DNA of 64,000 bases from Saccharina japonica (Eukaryota > Sar > Phaeophyceae > Laminariales > Laminariaceae). A program made the position numbers and the translations under genes. Numbering within the stretch: position 1 is the first letter of the stretch; the number at the start of each line of letters is the position of its first letter. Shown here one piece after another: positions 12,401 to 25,100 of the stretch. Location: contig MEHQ01002695.1 of NCBI GenBank assembly GCA_008828725.1, positions 442,664 through 506,663 of the forward strand, read 5' to 3'. A model generated the notes under the pieces. That model ran no database searches and was not told the DNA's origin. It saw only the letters and a list, made by a program, of their open reading frames with translations.

Positions 12401-15400
12401 TCTCCACCCCGCACAAATGATCTACTCGACCGCCAGCTTTGGTGACCGCCAAAAAAAAAAAAAAACGACACCCTGGTTGTCTAGCTCACGCAGCGAGTGG
12501 AGTGTTTTACAGCGCCGTTGCCAACCGACGCCAACCCAACCTATAAATATATCGGGGGGGGCACTCAAGGTGCTCGGCCTTCGAAAGGGTGGAGATAGGG
12601 CCAGAGCTGTTGTTAAAGCATTTGTTTCCTTCCCTTTTGTAGACAAGCCAAAAAGATAAGTTGCTACGCTTTTGTAGACAAGAAAACAAAAACAAAAAGT
12701 ATATTTTTATCATCTAACCTGGCCACGATCGGTGTCCGCCGGCAGCACTTCCAGGGACACCAGGTCTTCAATGAGCGCCTTGTAGTCCCTATTCGCGGTG
12801 TGGATTAACGCGCTCACCTGGTGTGTATATATATATGCCGCAACGGATACGCGCAGCGACAGAGAAGCGGTAGCGAGTTGTGAGCGGAGACAGGAAAGGG
12901 TGGGCGGGGAGGGAGGATACCGCGAAGGAGCATCAAAGTCACCCATGGTTGCATGAAGCTCAAACCATGAGAACGTGAAAGTCAACCGCGGGGAACTAAA
13001 TTCAACCATACGACGTACATAAATTGGGGAGGAGGCGTCCGTGATGGCCCGAGTATACGTGTTCGACTCGACCCGCCATGCTCGGAGGCGGTATACCAGG
13101 TAAATCACAGTTGGGCTAGAAGGCGAACAACCATTGCAGGTTTTCGTCCTCCACTACCGACACCGCCGCCACCGCCACCACCATAAGTTTCTATGTTATG
13201 ATCCCCCTGCCGAAAAACTCACCATGCCTTCCCTCTCGCGAGCCCCCAGCTCCGCCATCAGTCCGAAGTCTAGGAGGGCCAGCTTACCCCGCTCGGCCCG
13301 CATGCTTTCGTCTATTAGCAGCATGTTCCCTGAGGAGAAGCGTGGAGGTGAAAAAATACACACAACAGCGTCAGAAGTCAAGGCATGATCACACCGCGAG
13401 AACGCGTGTCCGAAATCGCGATGGGGGCGGTGGCGCGCGCCGAGCGAGGGGGTGGGGGGGGGGTACTCATTAGCCGTATGTCATGCATGGCCGTAGTCGT
13501 ATGACCATGGACCCTCGCATTCCCTATATATATACAACGCCGGGACGGAGAACGTCCGGTTTTCAACAACCAGGCGAATATTTCTTGCACCAAGCCCGAA
13601 GCGCCGTGAGGTGTTCGGCAAGTCGCATGAAGGGCGAGGAGAGGTGCGCACGGGGGCTGTTGGGGAGGGTATTCTAAGGCGTGAAGGGGGGTGATCCAAT
13701 CGCAAAGCCGACGACCGCTATCAATACTGTGGCCGAATAGCGTCGCTATCCAAGGGATGGGTGGGGGGGTCGTGCGACGGGATGCCCACCAGTGCCAGTA
13801 GGGGGGGAGGGACGGGGAGCGGCGCACTGGACAAGTAATATTCACGCTGACCCAGTAGTAGCGCCGCGCCGATACCAAAAACGAAAGGACGAAAGGGAGG
13901 GAGCGTCCTGTAAAAACAAAACAAAAAAAACAATAGCATGATTTCTACGACGACGAATTGGCGGGGGAAGTAGCGACACGGGCGCTACAAAGGAGGGGAA
14001 AGCTGCCGCAGTCTCATCACCTAGCGCCCTCCTTCCGTTTTCCTCGTGCTATCGTTCCTTAAGGTGCAAGAAGAAAACAAAACACACACACGCCGCTGTA
14101 ACCGCAAATGCTATGAAACATGCGGCTGTATTCTGTGTCGTGCCGCAAAAAAACGGCGGCACATTGAAGAAGTCGGGTTGGCATCAACAAACTCAAAAAA
14201 AAAGAGGCAGATGGGTTTGCACTCACCAGGGTGGGGATCACAGTGCATGAAACCCTCCCCTAGGAGCTGCACCAGGAACGCCTCCTGGGCGATGCTAGTC
14301 AGCTCGCGGATCTGTGCGCACGTTTCAGGAGCAAAACACACATTTGGGTGTTAACAACACAAAAATAATACACACACACGCACACACCAGATTTAGCGTT
14401 TTAGCGTAGCGATGGACCCTGAAAGTGAGGGTTCCAGACCTGTACTCGTATGTACTTCTTGGGATAATTCAAACACCCGGAGAACAACAAAAAAAACAAG
14501 AAAAAAACGAGTACCGGACACGTGTTCTCGACCGCTAAGGGTTCAAAAGTTTCTTCCTCTGGAGGCAGCGAACACGGCTGTGCCACGCTCGACGGGGGAG
14601 CCGCCTCGATTTCGTCAAGTAGCCCACACAGTACTACGGTACCGCACCGTTAATCGATACCCATGTCGAGACACACGCACTTCACGTTACGCCTGGCCCT
14701 AAGTATGATTAGGGGCACGGGTGGACGGACGGCAGCAAAAGCGGGCGCCGCGACGGAACCTATAAATGGCTCCGTCCGTCGAAAAAAAAAGGGACACACA
14801 CACGCGAAGCACAGAGTGCACGCTGTGCTGAACCGTGCCGTGGCACTCCACTGTGTTTGCTGTCCCGCAGCACTGCGCTGTGTTTGGTGTAACACACAGC
14901 GGGGTCGATTTTCCGAGGTGAAACAAAATACCAACTAGATAAAATAAAAATGAATAAAAAGCCGCGGTGAGAGCGCGCGTGCGAGAGCTCCAAACGCCAC
15001 AAATACGCAACACGAGCAAGCGAAGCGTAGGCTTGCGGGTGAACGAATCAAAGCATGGTCGGCACACGTGCTAACATCGAAGTCTATCCTTGCTTTGAGA
15101 ATGCCATCGATAAACATATTTTCCATTCCCGTCCGCCCTTGCTCTCCCCCCGCCTCGCCGACGAGAGCACGCCTTTACGATACGGCGCAGCCTCTCGTCC
15201 GCGGATAAGACAAAACGCAGCACCGAAAATGCTGAACGGGCCGCTCCCTATTAATAGCACACCACAGCTGCCTAGCTTTCCGGGGCTATACGTAGCGCTC
15301 CGAGAAGAAACTAAGAAGCTCCCGCCACGTGGCCGCCCCCATGTCTCGGGCGCCGGTCGGTACCAAACATCACCGAAACGCTGCTCACAACAGTATGAGT

Positions 15401-16126
15401 AGTCGAAGCCTTCAACGACGCAGCTATTTCGCCATGACATTCCACACAGTTTCAGGGAGTTGGGGGGGCGGGGGCACTCATGTCATGCATGGCCGTAGTC
15501 GCGTGACCATAGAGACCCTAGCATCCCTACAGGGAGGGAGGGAGGGAGGGGCGGGGGGACTACAAACGGCGCTGAACAAACCACGCCTACAGTAGTAACA
15601 GTGCCCCACCCCGATGCAAGCTATCACAAGCTACAGCAGCCGTTCGGGGGAAGATTACCTTCACTGCCCATGCTTCCTCCTACGGAATTTGACCATCAGT
15701 GCTCGTACTTCCTCCTTCGCGATATTTGACCTTTTCGTTGATCGTATATATATATACTTCCTCCCAAAATACGAATTGCGCGCTTCCGTCTCATTTCTCA
15801 CCTCGGCCGGATCAGCCTTGGTGAGCTTCACGCCGTCGACCCACTCGCTTACGAGGACTCTCCTCGTCGACAGCTCCAGCACCACGTCGGGTACGAAGAC
15901 TTCCCCCTCCATGCTCGACAGCACCTTTTTCATGCGGATCTGGTTGTTCGCTTCGTTCAAGAAGTCTAGTTCCTGAACAGTCCAGGACCAGCAATAGGAA
16001 GGTTGGCGCTATAAGTAGAGGGGGGGGGGGGCGTACTCATTCCTTTCTTGCCTTAGTCATTTGACCATTGACCACGCATCTCTTTCGAGACGGAGCACCG
16101 TTCCTACTCCTAATAGACAGACCTCA

Positions 16127-16165
<39 letters not shown>

Positions 16166-19100
16166 GCCGTATATGCCGAGACTGGTGCAGTTCAGCTTTT
16201 CCGCGAGAGAGAAACGAGAAGGAAAAGGAGTTCACCGATCGTTAGTTGGCCTCCACGTGCGGACCTGTGGACTCGCGCCATTGAGAAGTCCCAAGTTCCG
16301 GTGAAGGGGAGAAACCGAGGGGGTAGAGAGACGGGGGGCGGTAGGGGGGTATCGAGTAAAACCCGTACGATGTCACACTGCACACAATGTCGCTCGCATA
16401 CCTACGGTAGCGAATAGGCTTCGCTCTCAAAGAAACCCGGCGCTCTTCGGTCACCGGGGAGAGCGGGGGGGGGAGGGCGTACTCGTTCGGTGTTTTCCTT
16501 AGTCAATAGAGCATTGACCACACATCCCTTTCGAGATGGAGTACGGTTCCTACTCATACTATTTAAAAGAGACACCCCCAACATTTTGGGCGCTCATTGC
16601 GTTTTTTTTCCTTACATGACATACATTTGTTTTTGCTTATCTTACCCACTTCCTGTTACGCCGTCTGTGGCCACCCATCATCTGTCTCCTAGGATAGCGG
16701 AGGAGGGGGGGGGGGGGGTAGTCATGTCGTGCATGGCCGTAGTCGTATGGCCATAGACCCTCGCATCCCTATAATGCCGGGACGGAGAACGCTGGGTTAT
16801 CACCAACCAGGCAGACATTGCTAGCAGCAAGCGCGAAGCGCCGTGAGGTGTTCGGCGAGTCGCATGAAGAGTGAGCTGCATCCTACTAAGAACCGCTTGT
16901 CAGGCGGACTTAGCGGGGGGGGGGAGGTCAAAACGAGGCAAGCGACCAACAGCTCACACGGCACGGCACTGGTCATCGGACAGGAAATTACGCGCTACCC
17001 ACTCCCGGAGAGCTTGTTGCAATCAGATCACATCGGTGAAATGCAAGCGGCGCGAGGTTATTTCGTCAGGTTGTGCAAGACTAAAACAAAAACGTAGTGT
17101 GTCCTCTTTGTTTTTGGGAAACCCGTACACATATACACAGACGCGAGTTTTGGGCCTGTGTGCAGCAAGCACCGCTTTCCTACGTATCGCAGTTGCTCGA
17201 AGCGCCTCCAATTTCTGTAGTTCGGAGCAAAACACAAATACAATATGCCATGAAACACACACACACATGCCTGGCTTGATCAATCCCGGACACAGCCAAG
17301 AGGCTGCTTGACCTACGCAACTGTAGAATGAGGAGGAGGGGGTGGGGGGGGGTGGAGCGGAGAGGGCGGCAGACTCGCCTGATAGAAGCCGGTCGCCCAA
17401 ACACGAAGAAGCTCGTTGTAATTTGTCATCTGTGCGGTCCACCTACGTGAAGCAGAGGCGCGTTCACCGGACCACAGGAGGTGCATTAGACATTTTTTCT
17501 TGAAATATTCCGATAAGACCGATACATGGAAAAACATTGCAGCGAGCGCGCCCGCACACATCAAGCATAGATATCGCATCAATCGCCACAAGAAGCGATA
17601 GACATATATTGGGGGTAGAAGGAAGGTGAGAGGGGGGGGGGTGTACTCATGTCGTGCACGGCCGTAGTCATATGACCATAGACCCTCGCATTCCTACAAT
17701 GCCGGGACGGAGCACGTTGGGTTTTCACCAACCAGGCAGACATTGCTTGCACCAAGCGCGAAGCGCCGTGAGGTATTGGGCGAGTCGCATGGAGGGTGAG
17801 CTGCATCCTGCTAAGAACCGCCTCTGAGGCGGACTTGCATATGGACGACAGCGCTCCGTCCCGGCATTGTAGGGATGCGAGGGTCTATGTCATATGACTA
17901 CGGCCGTGCACGACATGAGTACACCCCCCCCCCCCCCGACTCAACCAATCCCCCCCTGCCTGGTCGGTGAAAACCCAACGTGCTATGCTCCGTCCCGGCA
18001 TTGTAGGGATGCGAGGGTCTATGGTCATATATGACTACGGCCATGCATGACAAATGAGTACCCCCCCCCCCCGTCATATAAATATTGTATATATAGGTTG
18101 GGTTGGCGTCGGTTGGCAACGACGCTGTAAAACACGCCACTCGCTGCGTGAGCTAGACAACCAGGGTGCCGTTTTTTTTGTTTTTTTTTGGCGGTCACCA
18201 AAGCTGGCGGTCGAGTAGATCATTTGTGCGGGGTGGAGAATCTTTGTTCCGCACAAGGGGAATGGTCGTATCACGTAGTGTTAATATGGTAAGGCTCCGC
18301 GAGGCAGTTACATAGTAAAACCCATTGCTGTCTCCGGAAGTGGCCACACCAGAAATTAAATTAACTCATTGAANGGGGGGGGGGGGTTCAAACGCGCGGC
18401 AAGAGTCGAAGGCCGCGCTCTTTTCGTAGCTTGAGATGGCGAAACGACAGCTTCGATCGATGCGCTGTAACAGAAACTCTGACATATGTTTTCTTGCTAC
18501 CATGCGTACTCGTAGCCACGGCATCATCACGACACTATCGGCCACAATCGAAGCCACATTCGCACACTATCAAGGCTTGCCCCCTTGAGCCGTAACATAA
18601 AAAGGACCGCGCGCACGTGCGCCAAGGCACGCGGGGAGCGAGTGCGATGTTAAGGACCCCCCAACCGGACGTTGTGCGGCTTCTGATACGGCCCGGTCCG
18701 GCCCGGCCCGCCCTTTCGATGAGATCAACCCCCTCTCACCTGTCTGAAAGCTTTTGGTACACCCCCACCGCCCTCTTCAGCACGTAAAGGTCTTTCGTCA
18801 CCGCCTGGACAAGCCCCGGCCGCTGGATCTTGATCGCCACCGCGCGCCCGTCCGATTTAAGAACGCCCCGGTACACCTGGAGCAAGAACACCGTTCAAAC
18901 ACAGAAAGAAAAAACGCGGTTTTAAACACTCTCCAAACACAGAAGAAAAAAAAAAGGTTGTTGTTGTTAGGACCGGGTATGAGTTACGACGTGCGCCGTT
19001 GTCCCCTCGCCAAGCGAGGGCCCTTGCGAGATTCGTACACGTATATAAAGTTGAATTTTTGGAGCTAAATGGCGGGAACGCAAGAAATGTCTCCCCTGGG

Positions 19101-22100
19101 ATGGAGAACGCTTCTTGGGTGTACAAAGAGAGAGAGAGAGACGTGATAAAGAGGTACACGGCATGCATGTACAGCAGTAGCGGAAGCCCCCAACATACGT
19201 ACTTGAAGACCCCAGACGTGAATATCGCATAAGTATATATAGACTATATATATACATGTGTTTTCTCGTCAGTTACAGTACGTGTGCTATCGCCGCCGCT
19301 CCGTTCGTGTTCGATTGAATGCCTCTACTATGTGCTACGAGCGCAACACCTGAGCTAGCGACGCCGACGCGATGGGATCCTCGCTGATCTCACTGAACAC
19401 TTCCGACGGCGCCTGGCCCAGCTCCTCCTCAAGGAGTTCCATCGCCAATGGCGTAGGGAAGGGGGGAACGGCGTCCTGCAATTTCGCTGGTATCGGTTTA
19501 GGGCGGGGAGGGAAGGATTGGAGAGGAGCGAAGGGTTAGATAGGGGGAGGGGAGGGGGGGGTTACTCATGTCATGCATGGCCGTAGTCGTATGACCATAG
19601 ACCCTCGCATCCCTACAATGCGGGACGGAGGGGGGGGGGGGTGTACTTCATTTTCATGCATGACCGTAGTCGTATGACCATAGACACTCGCATCCCTACA
19701 ACGCCGGGACCGAGCATGTCGGAATTTCACCGACCAGGAAGGCATTGCTTGCATTTCATAGGGACAGGGTTGAAGAGGGGAGGCGAAGGTACGAAGCAGC
19801 GAGTGGTATGGCTAGAGACATCCATTCCGAGGGGACGAGGGGGAGACACGGTACAGATACCCACAAAGAAAGGCAGACAAAACGAATACACAAATGGCAA
19901 ACCTAACACGGACGTTCTCGCAATCTCACACATACGAAAACGTAGACCTGAGACACAGGGTTTGTTTTCGCCGCGTTTCGTGTGTGTCGAGGCAAGTTCG
20001 GGCAGTATCACCTGAGTGCGGTGCCTACAGCAGAGCAGCGCGAGGGCTTCCATGCGAACCCTGCTGGGCAAGCCTCCACTAAAGTGCCTTGGCTAGTAGG
20101 GTAAAAAGGCTAGCCACAAAAGGCTAGAAACAAATGTGATATCCAGGGCAAAGCATTGGTGCGTTTCTCGTACGACGACAGCAGCAACAGCAATGACAAC
20201 AACGGAATATATCATTTGCCTAACCATACGTTTAAAAGGCTGTATATGTCGTATCGCCACAGCGCGCCAAGGGTACCTTACTAAAACATGCAAACACATA
20301 TTAAGTACAAACGCCAGCGAGAGTTTTGGGGGGACGAGGCGCGCCTCCTCTCTCTCTCACCAAGCTCGTCCGTCGCCGCCGGCCCGATGACGTCCGGCCG
20401 GATCGAAAGGGCTTGTCCCAGCTGCAACACCGCGAGAGTCCAATACGCCAAAAGAGGGTGTCGAACCGCCGGAGGAAACCCGAAAAACGAGGAACCGAGG
20501 GACGCAGGGGGGAGGGACGGAGGGGGGGGGGGCGTTGGTCGGTACTTGATAGACTCCGAAGCCAACAGATCGCTACCCCCGGGGTAGACGCTAGCATCGT
20601 GTTGACATGCATAACCGCAGGTTCCACCAACGCCAGCATTTGTTACTTTTGATAGGTATTAGAGCCCCCCCTCCCAATATAAATATATGATATATTTATA
20701 GGTTGGGTTTGCGTCGGTTGGCAACGACGCTGTAAAACACGCCACTCACTGCGTGAGCTAGACAACCAGGGTGCCGTTTTTTTTGTTATTTTTTTTGGCG
20801 GTCACCAAAGCTGGCGGTCGAGTAGATCATTTGTGCGGGGTGGAGAACCTTTGCTCCGCACAAGGGGAATGGTCGTATCACGTAGTGTTAATATGGTAAG
20901 GCGTCCGCGAGGCAGTTACATAGTAAAACCCATTGCTGTCTCCGGAAGTGGCCACACCAGAAATTAAATTAACTCATTGAAGCTGTCGTCCATATGCAAG
21001 TCCGCCTCAGAGGCGGTTCTTAGCAGGATGCAGCTCACCCTCCATGCGACTCGCCCAATACCTCACGGCGTTTCGCGCTTGGTGCAAGCAATGTCTGCCT
21101 GGTTGGTGAAAACCCAACGTGCTCGTCCCGGCATTGTAGGGATGCGAGGGTCTATGGTCATATGACTACGGCCGTGCACAACATGAGTACACCCCCCCGC
21201 CCCCCCCCCCCGGCCCGCCCCAATAGCGGAGAGGCCATAATTTGGGGGTCACATATATAGCAGCCGCACGGACTGAAACTTGTATAATGTATGTGGGGCA
21301 GCCCTTGGAATTGTCGTGAGGCTGTGCAGAGCCCAACGCAAGATGTGGTTACGTATGGCACAGAGTGCTAGGCACCTGAGCGCAAATCCAAGTACGACAC
21401 ATTTCGGGTGGCGCTTCCGGGGAACTGATAATCACGACTACGTAGGCGAGATTTAAATCACGACTACGGGGACGTTTACGAGCCATCTTCGGATTTCAGG
21501 CCTTGCGTTCCTCATTTTCAGGTTGCAGCCGTCCTCTCCAGCACACCAACCAAATCCCACAGACCATCGTGCAACAGCAGCTGAGCTCTGCAGCAGCGTC
21601 TTTCTTGGTGAATACACACTAAACTACTACAATTATTACGTAAAGTCCTGTCGCTGTAATTCTCACAGCTCAAAAGACCGGCAACTAACAACACCCCTAA
21701 CCCTATCCCCAACCCTGACCCTATCTTCAACCCGAAACGCAAGGCTTGAAATCCGGGGATGGCTCGTAAACGTCCCCGTAGTCGTGATTTAAATATCGCC
21801 TACGTAGTCGTGATTATCAGTCCCCGGCGCCGCTTCCGCAAGTGCAGAAGAGGCGCGATTCTGCCATGAAATGTTGCTGAAATAAAAATATTGCTGAAAT
21901 GCGATGGCAATGGGCTCGCCAGAGGCAAAAGAAAAGTAAAGGCGTGATTGTGCACCAGCCCTATCCAACCGATCACGCGCAACGTTTAGCGCAGAAACGC
22001 CGCCGAAGCAATAAAACAGAAGGCTTTACCCGATGTTGGTGCTGCGCGCAACGCGCTGAGCGAAAAGAGAAAGCACGGTCCACGCGCGTTCGGCAAAGAG

Positions 22101-25100
22101 AAAACAACGGTACAAACACAAAAAAAGCAAGGCAGAGAGAGTACTGTGGCTACAAAAACGCGCCTTGATGAAGGTTGGCCCGAGCTTCTCGATGACGATG
22201 CGAAGGTCCCGCGCCAGCTCGCCCTCGTTCTTCATGATGTTGCCGGACGTGTAGTCCTTGACGACTCTCGTAACGAACGGCACCGTGACGGATAAGAACT
22301 TGGTCCACCGGCTGTTGAGCTGCAAACACATACATTTTCCACGGCAGTTGAAAACAGAACAACAAGACAAGCGGGAGTGCTCACACAGCAATACGCAATA
22401 GAACCGCATGGGGGCAGGAATTTCTGGTTCCTGGAGAAAATGGGGCGATACAGAGAGTTGCCGCCGCAAGAGGCCGACAACGCAACGTCGAGCGCTCGAG
22501 CATCGAGATCACGCACGCAACTAACCCAATGTGGGTATGGAAAAAAAAGGGCCACGCGATCGACCCCGTACAAGGTGCATCGCCCATTGTGTGGGCCAAC
22601 GTTGGGCACAAAAGGTTGGGCGGTTTCGAGGAGGGGGGGAGGAATAAGTACGCAAAAAAAGCAGCGGCAGCAGCAGCAAATACCATAGCAAACTGTAACT
22701 GTTGGNCCCCCCCCCCCCCCGGCCCGCCCCAATAGCGGAGAGGCCATAATTTGGGGGTCACATATATAGCAGCCGCACGGACTGAAACTTGTATAATGTA
22801 TGTGGGGCAGCCCTTGGAATTGTCGTGAGGCTGTGCAGAGCCCAACGCAAGATGTGGTTACGTATGGCACAGAGTGCTAGGCACCTGAGCGCAAATCCAA
22901 GTACGACACATTTCGGGTGGCGCTTCCGGGGAACTGATAATCACGACTACGTAGGCGAGATTTAAATCACGACTACGGGGACGTTTACGAGCCATCTTCG
23001 GATTTCAGGCCTTGCGTTCCTCATTTTCAGGTTGCAGCCGTCCTCTCCAGCACACCAACCAAATCCCACAGACCATCGTGCAACAGCAGCTGAGCTCTGC
23101 AGCAGCGTCTTTCTTGGTGAATACACACTAAACTACTACAATTATTACGTAAAGTCCTGTCGCTGTAATTCTCACAGCTCAAAAGACCGGCAACTAACAA
23201 CACCCCTAACCCTATCCCCAACCCTGACCCTATCTTCAACCCGAAACGCAAGGCTTGAAATCCGGGGATGGCTCGTAAACGTCCCCGTAGTCGTGATTTA
23301 AATATCGCCTACGTAGTCGTGATTATCAGTCCCCGGCGCCGCTTCCGCAAGTGCAGAAGAGGCGCGATTCTGCCATGAAATGTTGCTGAAATAAAAATAT
23401 TGCTGAAATGCGATGGCAATGGGCTCGCCAGAGGCAAAAGAAAAGTAAAGGCGTGATTGTGCACCAGCCCTATCCAACCGATCACGCGCAACGTTTAGCG
23501 CAGAAACGCCGCCGAAGCAATAAAACAGAAGGCTTTACCCGATGTTGGTGCTGCGCGCAACGCGCTGAGCGAAAAGAGAAAGCACGGTCCACGCGCGTTC
23601 GGCAAAGAGAAAACAACGGTACAAACACAAAAAAAGCAAGGCAGAGAGAGTACTGTGGCTACAAAAACGCGCCTTGATGAAGGTTGGCCCGAGCTTCTCG
23701 ATGACGATGCGAAGGTCCCGCGCCAGCTCGCCCTCGTTCTTCATGATGTTGCCGGACGTGTAGTCCTTGACGACTCTCGTAACGAACGGCACCGTGACGG
23801 ATAAGAACTTGGTCCACCGGCTGTTGAGCTGCAAACACATACATTTTCCACGGCAGTTGAAAACAGAACAACAAGACAAGCGGGAGTGCTCACACAGCAA
23901 TACGCAATAGAACCGCATGGGGGCAGGAATTTCTGGTTCCTGGAGAAAATGGGGCGATACAGAGAGTTGCCGCCGCAAGAGGCCGACAACGCAACGTCGA
24001 GCGCTCGAGCATCGAGATCACGCACGCAACTAACCCAATGTGGGTATGGAAAAAAAAGGGCCACGCGATCGACCCCGTACAAGGTGCATCGCCCATTGTG
24101 TGGGCCAACGTTGGGCACAAAAGGTTGGGCGGTTTCGAGGAGGGGGGGAGGAATAAGTACGCAAAAAAAGCAGCGGCAGCAGCAGCAAATACCATAGCAA
24201 ACTGTAACTGTTGGAAGGCAAGAGGAGAAAATACGACACAATGTTGTGAGTGAGTGCCGCGTGGCTGGCTTGTATTACAAGCTGCACAAGCAAAGCTTGG
24301 AGATTGTTTGGAGTGGCCTTTCCCACCGGAACGGTTGCAAACACAACATGCCAACGTTCCCCCCCCGTCCTATTATTTGTAACAACGCTAGGGCACGACT
24401 ACACAGGCCATAAACCGGGCAGGTTGCGCAGTATCGCTGTTGTTCATTAGTACACTTCACTGCTGCGATAGTCAAGCACTGCCCTACCCTAGACCTACCG
24501 GGGGGGGGGCAGCTTAAATAGGCGTCAGGTGTCGTCGCAGAACAAACGTGGACCGGCGACAGTAGAGAGAAAGGTAATGCGGAGAGGCAAGCGGCGCTGA
24601 AAGGAAACTCGTAATCTCGACCAAAATTAAAGGAAGGAAGGAGAAAGGATACAAGGGCATACTTCAGAAAAAAATCGGGGGGAAAAACAGCGTTCGTTTA
24701 ACGGACCCCTGAAAGCGAAAAACAAACAAAACAGAATGGCACGCAGGTGCAAACAAAGGCATACCGCTGAGCTGAAACTAATGGTTGCTTGAGTGCACAC
24801 GCGCAACAGATACCGATAGCATGGCAGTCTTACTGCGCGCTTTGGATAACTGTAGAATTGTTGTGCCCCCCAACATGCAGTGGCATCCTCACCTCTCCGG
24901 GCCGCTTGTCCCAGTACCGGCCGATGGAATCACTATCATACACCAGCGGAAGGCCGTCTTTGTCTGTGAGAACGTCGCCGTACCTGCGTAGGGCAAGCAA
25001 AACACGGAAAGTGAACAGGCACAGCAGTTAGTACCTATAAACGGAAAATACGAAAGGCAAAAGTCGCCGGCATATCGCCTTCGCTCAAGCCATAAACCAA

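Larger units (their letters stand above)
21202..24214. repeat. 1509-bp direct duplication joined by one N (likely assembly artefact)
   Basis: 21202-22705 recurs at 22707-24214 with an offset of exactly 1509 bases and no difference seen. The junction is N at 22706 followed by a C-run, the same C-run that ends the pC-A element before copy 1. It contains kinase exon 3 and the 407-bp TIR element. Confidence 0.85.
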
